This document shows, one piece after another, positions 1 through 6,702 of a stretch of DNA of 9,384 nucleotides (within the stretch, counting starts at the first letter, position 1; every line of letters starts with the position of its first letter). The notes under the pieces are model-generated. The model made no database searches. It was not told the DNA's origin and was given only the letters and a program-made list of their open reading frames with translations. Location: contig CAJBHN010001158.1 of the NCBI GenBank assembly GCA_903952805.1, positions 1 to 9,384 on the forward strand. The letters run 5' to 3'. This stretch comes from an uncultured Myxococcales bacterium (GTDB lineage: Bacteria; Myxococcota; UBA727; VGSZ01). The translations under genes were made by a program, and so were the position numbers.

Positions 1-86
1 CCCTCGCCTTCGCCTTCGCCTTCGCCTTCGCCTTCGCCTTCGCCTTCGCCTTCGCCCTCGCCTTCGCCTTCGCCTTCGCCTTCGCC
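1..86. repeat. (GAAGGC)n hexanucleotide tract at left edge
   Basis: About 14 copies of the hexamer TTCGCC read on the plus strand (GGCGAA on the minus), with two single-base variants giving CTCGCC near positions 1-6 and 55-60. In the minus-strand gene every unit encodes Gly-Glu, and the variants (GAG for GAA) are silent. The tract touches the window edge, so its true length is unknown. Confidence 0.97.
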
Positions 87-1463
87 GGCGACCACGTCCT
101 CGTCAGTCGCGCCGTCGCAGTCGTCGTCGACACCGTCAGCGGTGGCGTCGTCCGCGGCGATGGGGGCGCCGCTGACGGCGTCACAGACAACCGTGATGCT
201 GTCGGCGCCGCACACCAGCGTGCCGGTATCGAGGCAGGCGCCAAGTCCACGCACGCAGGTGTCGCCGAGGTCCGGTGCCGTCGTGCAGTCGCCAAGCGGC
301 GTGAGGTCCGGTCCCGCCGTGCACGTACCAACGACGACACCGGCGCCATCGCACACGGCGTCGTCATCGCTGTCGGGGTCGCGAACTCCGGTGCCGGCAG
401 CGGCCTCGGCTTCGGCACTGGAGCCGTCGCCATCTTCGTCGTCGTCGCAGGCATCGCCGATGTCGTCGCCGTCGAGGTCGGCCTGGTCGTTGGCCAGCGT
501 GGCGCAGTTGTCGACGTCGTCCACGAAGGAGTCATTGTCGTCGTCAGGATCACAGGCGTCGCCCAGCGCGTCGTTGTCGAGGTTTTGCTGGATGGTATTT
601 TCGATCAGCGCGCAGTTGTCGGCGCCGTCGTTGACCCCGTCGCCGTCGTCATCAGCGTCGCAGGCGTCGCCCAGGTCATCGCCATCGGTGTCGGTCTGGG
701 CGGCGACCAGGTCTGGGCAGGTGTCGACGATGTTGTCGACGCCGTCGCCGTCGCGGTCACTGTCGCAGGCATCGCCATCGGCGTCGCTGTCGCGGTTTTG
801 TTGGTCGGTGTTGGCGATGGTCGGGCAATTGTCACAGGCGTCGCCCACGCCGTCGGAGTCCCCATCGAGCTGGTCGCTGTTGGCTACGCCGACGCAGTTG
901 TCGGCATTGTCGGCGTCACCGTCGCCGTCGGTGTCGGCGACCACGGTGAACTGCAGGCTGAGCTGGCGGTTGCTGTCGCCCCCGCTCTGGCCGTTGCCGT
1001 TGACGTCGTTGACCCCGACGCTGAGGGTGTTCGTGCCGGCCTGCAAGTTGCCGAGCACCAGGTCCCAGCTGACGCTGTTGACCATGCCAAAGCTGAGTGT
1101 TCTCGACGTGTCGCGGGTGGCATGGCGACCGGCGGGACAGGCGTTATTGACGCCGCCGCAGACCGTCTGCCCGGCCACGGCCTGAAATGTGCCTGCGCTG
1201 GAGGGCACCGACGCCGCGAAGGTACCAAAGCGGGAAGCACTGGGCACGGTGACCGAGTTCATGACGACGCGAAAGGTCGCCGTTCCGCCGACCAGCAGGG
1301 AGCCGACAGTGGTCAGGGTGACGGTGGCGCTGGGCGGTGTTGCACCGAAATGACACCCCGAGCAGCTGGTCGTGCGTCCGTAGACGGACGAGGTACTATT
1401 GGCCGCGGCGTTGGAGCCGGTGACGCAGGAGAGGACGACGGCGAGGGCGAGGGCGAGTTTCAC
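1..1463 (-). CDS. Exported thrombospondin type 3 repeat protein with Glu-Gly tract (C-terminus missing)
   Basis: About 487 residues are visible from a GTG start; the gene leaves the window at its C-terminal side. MKLALALAVVLSC...NAAA (residues 1-21) is a Sec signal peptide. C13 follows VLS, a weak lipobox, so lipoprotein processing is possible. C34-S-G-C-H38 is a CXXCH motif just after the signal. Residues about 40-176 are a beta-rich domain ending near VNDVNGNGQSGGDS, which resembles the 'choice-of-anchor V'/MXAN_6652-type domain of myxobacterial surface proteins as I remember it. Residues about 177-347 are Asp-rich thrombospondin type 3 repeats (DTDGDGD, NCP, GDACD), expected to bind calcium. 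Residues about 400-457 resemble MopE-type modules (CVRGLGAC, TGTLVCGAD, DGVDDDCDGATDED). From residue 460 it is pure Gly-Glu. In related proteins such a spacer often precedes a short membrane anchor; that is inferred here. The start is chosen because the signal peptide begins there and no in-frame ATG lies upstream. I see no Shine-Dalgarno. Confidence 0.9.
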   Translation of the reverse strand, partial: MKLALALAVVLSCVTGSNAAANSTSSVYGRTTSCSGCHFGATPPSATVTLTTVGSLLVGGTATFRVVMNSVTVPSASRFGTFAASVPSSAGTFQAVAGQTVCGGVNNACPAGRHATRDTSRTLSFGMVNSVSWDLVLGNLQAGTNTLSVGVNDVNGNGQSGGDSNRQLSLQFTVVADTDGDGDADNADNCVGVANSDQLDGDSDGVGDACDNCPTIANTDQQNRDSDADGDACDSDRDGDGVDNIVDTCPDLVAAQTDTDGDDLGDACDADDDGDGVNDGADNCALIENTIQQNLDNDALGDACDPDDDNDSFVDDVDNCATLANDQADLDGDDIGDACDDDEDGDGSSAEAEAAAGTGVRDPDSDDDAVCDGAGVVVGTCTAGPDLTPLGDCTTAPDLGDTCVRGLGACLDTGTLVCGADSITVVCDAVSGAPIAADDATADGVDDDCDGATDEDVVAGEGEGEGEGEGEGEGEGEGEGEGEGEGE

Positions 1464-1469
1464 CGGGTG

Positions 1470-1498
1470 ATAATGCCCAAGGCGGCGCGGCGCGCCAA
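1470..1498 (-). promoter_or_regulatory. Candidate sigma70-like promoter for the thrombospondin-repeat gene
   Basis: On the minus strand TTGGCG (1498-1493, 4 of 6 matches to TTGACA) is followed after exactly 17 nt by CATTAT (1475-1470, 4 of 6 matches to TATAAT). Six bases later comes the GTG start at 1463. That geometry would place transcription initiation at or next to the start codon, implying a leaderless mRNA, which fits the absence of a Shine-Dalgarno. The hexamers are only partial matches. On the plus strand the same spot reads GATAAT, which could instead serve the divergent gene, although no -35 is seen for it. Confidence 0.3.
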
Positions 1499-1537
1499 GG
1501 GCGTCTCTGGCTGGGGTCTGGTCACCCGGTTCCCCCG

Positions 1538-1548
1538 GTGTGACACAC
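1538..1548. promoter_or_regulatory. Short palindrome GTGTG-A-CACAC before the 224-residue gene
   Basis: The 5-bp arms GTGTG and CACAC are perfectly complementary around a single central A, ending 8 nt before the ATG at 1557. It lies where a ribosome binding site would be expected, and none is seen. It could be a small operator in the 93-nt divergent region. An 11-bp palindrome can also occur by chance. Confidence 0.2.
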
Positions 1549-1556
1549 TGCCCGCG

Positions 1557-2231
1557 ATGACCCTGCGGACCGCGCCCTGCCCGACCTGCAAGAACACCAT
1601 CGTCTTTGGCGAGCGTCGCTGTCGCGCCTGCGGCATGGCCTACGACTACGGCGCCGCCCCTCCCCCCGAACCCAGTGCCGGTGACGTCTTTGACGCCCTC
1701 GTCGGTGCCGTCGGCGCCGCCCCGGTGGTCCCGCCCTCGCTGCCGCACCCAATGAGCGCACCGGCTCGCGTCGACGTCGTGCCCGGCCTCGAGACAGGGC
1801 GTTTCGAGGTGGGCGAGGTCGAGGTCGAAGACATCTCCGGCTTGATCGACTCCACGCTGTTCAAGTCCATGACGCCAGGACACGTCGACGCGCCTCCCAT
1901 CCAGGACCTCGAATTCACCCAACAAAGCAGCGCTGGCGGCGCCGTCCGCATGGAGGTCGTCCCCGGCCTGGAAGGCCGCGCCGATGATGTCGGTGAGGTC
2001 TTCCCCGCAGCGATACCCGGTCTGTATGGCTCGGATCTGTTTCGGGCCGACGTCGACGTCGCCGCCGGCGCCAACCGCGCGAGCGACCTTTTGGAGGTTA
2101 CGCCCAATGCCGGCCGAGCGATCAAGAGCAAGTCCGTGGGCCAACGGAGGACCATCTGCGCCACGTGTTCGGCGGTGCATGGCATGGCCCGCTGCCCATC
2201 GTGCGGCACCGCCGCGCCCAGTGCGGACTGA
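1557..2231 (+). CDS. Unrecognised protein with two terminal zinc ribbons and an internal duplication
   Basis: 224 residues with no signal peptide or membrane segment, so probably cytoplasmic. The N-terminus holds a four-cysteine zinc-ribbon pattern (C8-P-T-C11 ... C22-R-A-C25). The C-terminus holds a second (C201-A-T-C204 ... C213-P-S-C216). Between them lies a low-complexity, Pro/Ala/Asp/Glu-rich stretch beginning GAAPPPEP. Within it residues 71-102 and 131-162 are a direct duplication sharing VVPGLE, VGEV, I-x-GL and LF without gaps. I do not recognise a family; metal binding is inferred from cysteine spacing, and the duplicated segment may be a partner-binding motif. The reading frame is open far upstream, but that part is antisense to the thrombospondin-repeat gene, so I take the ATG at 1557, right where the zinc ribbon begins. 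No clear Shine-Dalgarno. Its N-terminal layout resembles that of the gene at 6703. Confidence 0.82.
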   Translation: MTLRTAPCPTCKNTIVFGERRCRACGMAYDYGAAPPPEPSAGDVFDALVGAVGAAPVVPPSLPHPMSAPARVDVVPGLETGRFEVGEVEVEDISGLIDSTLFKSMTPGHVDAPPIQDLEFTQQSSAGGAVRMEVVPGLEGRADDVGEVFPAAIPGLYGSDLFRADVDVAAGANRASDLLEVTPNAGRAIKSKSVGQRRTICATCSAVHGMARCPSCGTAAPSAD

Positions 2232-2244
2232 GCGTTCTCAGCGC
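2223..2244. terminator. Hairpin spanning two convergent stop codons, possible bidirectional terminator
   Basis: CTGAG (2228-2232), a CGTT loop and CTCAG (2237-2241) form a 5-bp stem. With a 2-nt bulge it extends by GCG (2223-2225) and CGC (2242-2244). The plus-strand TGA (2229-2231) and the minus-strand stop (2240-2238) lie in opposite arms. There is no T-run on either side, so factor-independent termination is doubtful. Confidence 0.25.
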
Positions 2245-3062
2245 GGGTCGGCGGCCGGCAGCGTGCCCGGGATCTGCTTCTTGGGCAGCGGCGCGCCAAT
2301 ACCGGCTGGACCCTGCTGGGCGGCCATTAAACGCTCCATCATCGAAATCGGATCTTCAGTCAGCGCGTATCCCTTGGGAATCACGAATTCCTTCGGGTCG
2401 ATCGGCATCTCGCGAAACGTCAGCAGCGTTTCTGACGACATGACTTTGCCCTTTGGCGTCACGATGGTGGTCACATTCTGGATGGGGTAGCCGGTAAGTT
2501 CCCGCCACTGGCCAAAGAGCAACTCAAAGGACGGGTCCTTCGGGTCGCCCAGGGCCAGACGCAACTCGGCGATGAGCTTTTCAGTGGTCAGGGGGATTTC
2601 TTCCGAAAGCCACACTTCGCTCTCTACGCCGGGGGGAAGCTTGCCGAGCACCTTCACCTGATAGGCTTTGCGCCCCTCGACGACGGCGGTCTGCCCGGTC
2701 TTCATGAACAAGGGGTCGGGGACGTCGATGGTGCCGTCGGGCTTGGGGGTCACGCCCATGACCACAAGCGACAGCATGGCGAGTTGCCGATAGCGCTCGG
2801 CGGGAAGCTTCCAATAGGTCTTTTGGGTGGGGTTCAGGCCAACCACCATCCGGCTCTCAAGATCGATGATGACGACCTCGTTGCGAATGGGGTTTTCCCG
2901 CTTGAAGCGCTTGCCGTCATGCCAAGAGCGCACCGTCGCCTTCATCGGCTGAAACGTCGCCGGGTTGGGCATGACGCTTTCATGCTCCATGTAATAGCCG
3001 GCGGAAGCGGCGGGGGCGGCGATGGCGGCGACGGCGGCGACGGCGGCGAAGAAGCGATGCAT
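2238..3062 (-). CDS. Exported DUF4412-like protein
   Basis: 274 residues. MHRFFAAVAAVAAIAAPAASA (1-21) is a textbook Sec signal peptide cleaved after A-S-A. No lipobox cysteine follows, so a soluble periplasmic or secreted protein is expected. The mature part opens GYYMEHESVMPNP, then has KATVRSWHDGKRFKREN (41-57), VVIIDLESRMVVGLNP and KTYWKLP. This is the 'residue modification, then bound ligand or state' layout of DUF4412 domains, which are related in style to LolA-like beta half-barrels, though I am not certain of the family. Later it has EGRKAYQVKVLGKLPPGVE, a helical middle and a Pro-rich tail. Function is unknown; a lipid or lipoprotein-handling role is conceivable but not shown. The ATG at 3062 is chosen for the signal peptide; the 88-residue upstream extension is Arg/Cys-rich and implausible. 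Its stop lies 6 nt from that of the convergent zinc-ribbon gene. It sits downstream of bamA on the same strand, across a 437-nt gap, so co-transcription is uncertain. Confidence 0.85.
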   Translation of the reverse strand: MHRFFAAVAAVAAIAAPAASAGYYMEHESVMPNPATFQPMKATVRSWHDGKRFKRENPIRNEVVIIDLESRMVVGLNPTQKTYWKLPAERYRQLAMLSLVVMGVTPKPDGTIDVPDPLFMKTGQTAVVEGRKAYQVKVLGKLPPGVESEVWLSEEIPLTTEKLIAELRLALGDPKDPSFELLFGQWRELTGYPIQNVTTIVTPKGKVMSSETLLTFREMPIDPKEFVIPKGYALTEDPISMMERLMAAQQGPAGIGAPLPKKQIPGTLPAADPR

Positions 3063-3499
3063 GGGGGGTCTGTAGCCGGTGCTCTGAGGAGTTGCCAGAC
3101 GCGTCGGGGCATTGGCGTGTGGAACGAAAGCCATCTCGCCGTCGGTGCGTGCATCTCTCGCGGCGCCGCACCCGCGGCTGGACGGCAGGGCGCAGGTGGC
3201 ATGACGGACGCAGTGCCCCCGCACAGGTGAAAGGACGTCGGACGAGACGCACGCGGAGGTACCGGGCCCCGCGAGGCGTCGCTTGTGAATCAGGGTGATG
3301 GGCCAGCATCGTGTGGCGAGGCGCACTCGTCAGCGGTGGGTCTGGCAGGGGTGCGACCGGCGGCGGTCGCATCTGGTGGACGCCGAGGCCTCGCAGCCAT
3401 GCCTGCGGGGATCCTCGGGGCGTGCTCGGGGGAGGGAGCGCGATGACACCGCCGCCTCCTGGGGAGGGCCCGGCGGGCAGTGCGCGTGGAGCCCCACGG
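3063..3499. other. 437-nt non-coding stretch between bamA and the DUF4412-like gene
   Basis: No convincing gene is seen: open frames here are Arg-rich and lack a start context or a family match. It should hold the 3' end of the bamA transcript and the promoter of the DUF4412-like gene. I found no good -35/-10 pair. Short GC-rich inverted repeats lie at the bamA end (CGTGG/CCACG at 3485-3498, GCCC/GGGC at 3468-3478). A small RNA or a structured leader cannot be excluded by eye. Confidence 0.6.
3485..3498 (-). terminator. Small hairpin just after the bamA stop
   Basis: CGTGG (3485-3489) and CCACG (3494-3498) pair across a 4-nt loop, immediately downstream of the bamA stop codon at 3502-3500. 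A second GC-rich repeat follows at 3468-3478. There is no T-tract, so this is only a candidate for Rho-assisted termination or 3'-end protection. Confidence 0.2.
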
Positions 3500-6478
3500 T
3501 CAGAAGCTGTTTCCCACATTGAATTCGAACTGGAACGGCTGATCTCCCTGCGCAAAGCCAAAGGTGCCGGCCGGCCGTGGGGTCAACGGCACGCCCCACT
3601 CAAAGCGCAATGGCCCGAGAGGCGAGAACCAGCGCACGCCGGCGCCGAGCGAATAAAAAAGACCCAACGGCAGCTCGGTCCGCGGATCCCAACAAGGCCC
3701 GCCATCACACCGGGAGTTCTCCAAGAACTTGGACGGTCCGTTGCCAACATAGAAGAGATTCTCGTCGCTGGCGTAGGCATTGCCGGCGTCAAAAAACAAC
3801 ACGCCGCGAATGCCGACGGCCTCAAAGATTGGGAACTCCAGTTCGATATTGGTGATGAACTGTTTGGTGCCGCCGGTGCGAAATTCGGCCAACACCGACG
3901 ACGGATCAGACGCCGCCCCGACCCGAGCCACCGGCGAGATGCTGCGCAGGAAATACCCGCGGATCGTGTTGAAACCGCCCATATAGTAGTTCTCGAAGAT
4001 GAGCTGGTCGGCGGTCGCGATGAGGCCGACGTCGACGTTGGCCTTCAAGACCACGCCGCTGAGCGCGGGAGCGATGAAGCCGCCGTTCAGGTAGCCGCGA
4101 GCCGTTGCGTTGTAGCGAGTGAAGTTGTTGGGAATACCGCTGCGCTTGAGGCAGCCCAACCCCGGACACAGGGGGAGGTCGCGCAGGCCCGTGCTCTTGA
4201 GGCTGTCCTTGACGCTGCCCTCGGCGAGCGGAAGCAGGGCTGAACCGAGCAGGGGGCTCGCGAGTTCGACGCTGCCCTGAAGAAACCACCCCGCCGATGG
4301 AAAGAGGCGATTATTGCGCATATCCCAAACCGTCGACAGGCGCGTCGACGACGTCCAGCGAGGCAGGTTGGTCTGCAAACCCAGCAAACGCACGTTGAAG
4401 TTTGATTCATCAATCTCGACGCGTTCAAGGTTTCCCGACAGAAACAATTGCAGGTTCTCGAAGTCCGGCACGTAAGGAAGCGCGGTCGGCGAAGCCTCCG
4501 AGCGAGCCGCTTTCGTCCAGCCACTGAGGTTGCTGAGGTCGGCGAGCCACTTACCGAATGGATAGCCGAGCGTGACGTCGCCACCAGTCGAATTTCGTGT
4601 GAAATCGAGGAAAAAGCGGCTGGTATTGAAGGCCGACAGAGACAGGGTCAGCGGCAGTTGAGCAATGACGGCAACGTAGGGGTCTACGTACCGGAAATCG
4701 AAGATGCGCCGAAAGTTCGATATCTGCGCCGACCCCGACACCGTCGTACCGAGCCCGAGGAAGTTGTTGTAGGCAATCTGTCCATTGAAAATGACGCTCT
4801 CGGCGTTGGAAAAGCCGGCGCCAATCTGAAAGGTCCCCGTGGACTTCTCCTTGACGTCGAAGACCAGCACCATGCGGTCGTTCTTGGTGCCCTGGCGGGT
4901 GGTGACGGCAACTTTTTCAAAGAAACCCAATGCATTGGCCCGCTGCTCGCTGAAGCGCAGCATCGACGCCGAATAGAATTCGCCCTCGTATACGCGCAGT
5001 TCCCGACGGATGACCGAATCCTGCGTCTTGGTGTTGCCGGTGATTTCAATGCGTTCGATGGTGACGCGGGGCCCGCTTTGCACCATCAGCTTCAGGCCAA
5101 GGGTATCGTCTTCTTCATGCGGGACGAGTTGAGGCTCGATGTTGACGAAAGCGTAGCCGGCGTCGCGGTAGCGATCTGCGAGTGCTTGTACGTCGGTCGC
5201 CACCTGGGTGCGCGAGAACAGGTCGCCAGCGCGAATCTTGGTCCGGTCGAGCAGGTCTTTGCGTGAGAATATCGGCGCGGCGTCGGGGTCGCGTTGTGCA
5301 GGGAGTTCTTCGACCACGAGGTCGCCGCCGACGTCCATCGATCGCAGTTTATACTGCTTGCCCTCGGTGATCGGGATGGTCAGGGTGATGCGGGTCTTGT
5401 CTTGGCTGAGAGTGACCCGGGGTTTGCCAACCGCGACATTGATGAAACCCCGGTCCTGATAGATGGCTTCGACGGCGAGGACGTCGACCTCGCTGCCCTC
5501 CACTTTGTAGGTCCCCCACTCGGTGAGAATGCCGAGGGGGTGATTCTCCCGCGTCCGCAGCACCGGCAGGATGTCGTCGGCGGAGACCTGCTCGTTGCCG
5601 ACCAACACCACCCGCTCCACCTTGACTTTGGCGGCCTCGGTCATCACGAAAACGACGTCGACGAACTGCCCCTTTTCTTGCACCTCGGGGCGCGCCGGGG
5701 AGGCATTGCCGCCGGCGGGCACGGTGGGGTCGGGGGCGCGGTCGTTGTCGCCGAACAGATTCAACAGGCCGCCGCCGCCGCCGCCCGCCGTTTTGTCGTT
5801 GGTGCCGGTCGATGGGCGCACCTCGTAGCTGACCTGGGCCAGGTAATAGCCCTTGTCGACATAGAGTTTTTGTATCTTGGCAACGTTGGCCTTGACGCGA
5901 GCGACGTCGAGAACCTGGAAGGGCTTGAGGTCGACGACCTCGCTGATGTCGTCTTTGGAGACGTCGACGTTGCCCTGGTAGATGACCTCATCGAGTGCGG
6001 GCTTTTCTGTCAGCCGAAACACAAGAATGATGCTGTCGTTCTTGCCGGGTCGAGCCTCGATGACGACGTCGTCAAAGATATCCATGTTCCAGATGCGGCG
6101 GACGTCGGCTTGCAGGGTTTTTCGGTCTGGTTTTTTGTCGATGCGACTCTGGATTTGCACGAGAACGGCATCGGGTTCGACCTTGCGGGCTCCGACAATG
6201 CGAACCTCAGAGATCCGCCCGGCCTCGGGCTTGTCTGAGACCAGGGCACCCTTTTCTTTGGACCGCTCGCGCGCAGCCTCTTCGGCCGGGGACAACGGCT
6301 CAGGAAGCGGTTCAAGGGCCTCTTTTGGGCGCACGTACGGGTCCTCTTGCGGGCCAGGAGGCCCCTGACCACCGGACCCGCCGGGGCCACCACCGAACGG
6401 ATCACCCTGGGCCAACGCCAGCGCAGGCACGGAGACGGCGTAGGATGCGAGGAGAGCAATGACTTGGAGGCGCAGCAC
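3500..6478 (-). CDS. bamA: Outer membrane protein assembly factor BamA
   Basis: 992 residues from a GTG start. BamA is the Omp85-family core of the BAM complex, which folds and inserts beta-barrel proteins into the outer membrane. MLRLQVIALLASYAVSVPAL... is a signal peptide cleaved after A23. A Gly/Pro-rich then acidic linker follows (24-87). Five POTRA domains follow: about 88-160, 161-283, 284-375, 376-471 and 472-548. The barrel spans about 549-992. It has the Omp85 RGY motif (R840-G-Y842; VRGF in E. coli), LGPLRFEWGVPL around W961, matching IGPLRFSWAWPL in E. coli, and a C-terminal Phe, the usual beta-signal end. It is longer than E. coli BamA (810) because of the N-terminal linker, a 48-residue Gly/Pro-rich insert in POTRA2 (223-270), and long loops with two CX4C pairs (C771/C776, C924/C929). 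An ATG at 6625 would add 49 basic residues ahead of the signal peptide and is less likely. No clear Shine-Dalgarno. Confidence 0.96.
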   Translation of the reverse strand: MLRLQVIALLASYAVSVPALALAQGDPFGGGPGGSGGQGPPGPQEDPYVRPKEALEPLPEPLSPAEEAARERSKEKGALVSDKPEAGRISEVRIVGARKVEPDAVLVQIQSRIDKKPDRKTLQADVRRIWNMDIFDDVVIEARPGKNDSIILVFRLTEKPALDEVIYQGNVDVSKDDISEVVDLKPFQVLDVARVKANVAKIQKLYVDKGYYLAQVSYEVRPSTGTNDKTAGGGGGGLLNLFGDNDRAPDPTVPAGGNASPARPEVQEKGQFVDVVFVMTEAAKVKVERVVLVGNEQVSADDILPVLRTRENHPLGILTEWGTYKVEGSEVDVLAVEAIYQDRGFINVAVGKPRVTLSQDKTRITLTIPITEGKQYKLRSMDVGGDLVVEELPAQRDPDAAPIFSRKDLLDRTKIRAGDLFSRTQVATDVQALADRYRDAGYAFVNIEPQLVPHEEDDTLGLKLMVQSGPRVTIERIEITGNTKTQDSVIRRELRVYEGEFYSASMLRFSEQRANALGFFEKVAVTTRQGTKNDRMVLVFDVKEKSTGTFQIGAGFSNAESVIFNGQIAYNNFLGLGTTVSGSAQISNFRRIFDFRYVDPYVAVIAQLPLTLSLSAFNTSRFFLDFTRNSTGGDVTLGYPFGKWLADLSNLSGWTKAARSEASPTALPYVPDFENLQLFLSGNLERVEIDESNFNVRLLGLQTNLPRWTSSTRLSTVWDMRNNRLFPSAGWFLQGSVELASPLLGSALLPLAEGSVKDSLKSTGLRDLPLCPGLGCLKRSGIPNNFTRYNATARGYLNGGFIAPALSGVVLKANVDVGLIATADQLIFENYYMGGFNTIRGYFLRSISPVARVGAASDPSSVLAEFRTGGTKQFITNIELEFPIFEAVGIRGVLFFDAGNAYASDENLFYVGNGPSKFLENSRCDGGPCWDPRTELPLGLFYSLGAGVRWFSPLGPLRFEWGVPLTPRPAGTFGFAQGDQPFQFEFNVGNSF

Positions 6479-6702
6479 TGGCGACGCGCTATCAGGTTGG
6501 CTGTCAACGCCAAACGGTTTTGCGACGCGCAGCGGTGGCCGCGGGATGTGGGTTCTGAACCGACACCGCAGGGGTGCCGACCGGATCGAGTGGTCGGCGA
6601 TTCGCGATTCCCGACGCCGGACCATATGCTCTGCGGGTTCCCAGACAATGATGGCGACCGCGGTCGCCCGACCACGCTCGGCGTGGAGGCAGTGAGAGGT
6701 CC
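6479..6702. promoter_or_regulatory. Divergent intergenic region between bamA and the 670-residue gene, with inverted repeats
   Basis: 224 nt should carry the promoters for both directions. It contains a perfect 7-bp inverted repeat GCCGACC/GGTCGGC (6576-6582 and 6592-6598) around 9 nt, directly followed by a tandem 7-mer GCGATTC (6597-6603, 6604-6610). It also has a short palindrome GGTTC-T-GAACC (6551-6561). A perfect TTGACA lies on the minus strand at 6507-6502, but no -10 hexamer sits at the right distance. GAGAGG at 6694-6699 is a plausible ribosome binding site for the plus-strand ATG at 6703, although the 3-nt gap is short. The repeats are candidate operator sites; nothing identifies the regulator. 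Confidence 0.4.

Noticed and set aside
142..1185. Long plus-strand Ser/Pro-rich reading frame and the upstream part of the frame ending at 2231
   Set aside because: It is the antisense shadow of the thrombospondin-repeat gene. The minus strand has a signal peptide, Cys/Asp repeats and family-like motifs; the plus strand has only biased composition.
1431..1463. GGCGAGGGCGAG run on the plus strand as another copy of the hexamer tract
   Set aside because: It is the reverse complement of Leu-Ala codons in the signal peptide core; only three units, explained by coding.
3009..3056. GGCGGCGAC-type simple repeat as a possible VNTR
   Set aside because: It encodes the Ala-rich signal peptide of the DUF4412-like protein; imperfect and explained by codon bias.
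3063..3326. N-terminal extension of the DUF4412-like gene to an ATG at 3326
   Set aside because: The extra 88 residues are Arg/Cys-rich and precede a perfect signal peptide, so the internal ATG at 3062 is the real start.
3311..4243. Plus-strand 310-residue open frame
   Set aside because: It lies antisense to the conserved C-terminal barrel of bamA and has no family resemblance.
4448..6238. Plus-strand open frames opposite bamA (4448-5266 and 5294-6238)
   Set aside because: They are antisense to POTRA and barrel sequence. Long opposite-strand frames are expected in GC-rich DNA.
6502..6507. Perfect TTGACA on the minus strand as the bamA promoter
   Set aside because: The position 17 nt downstream reads TCGCCA, not a -10, and transcription would begin inside the coding sequence.
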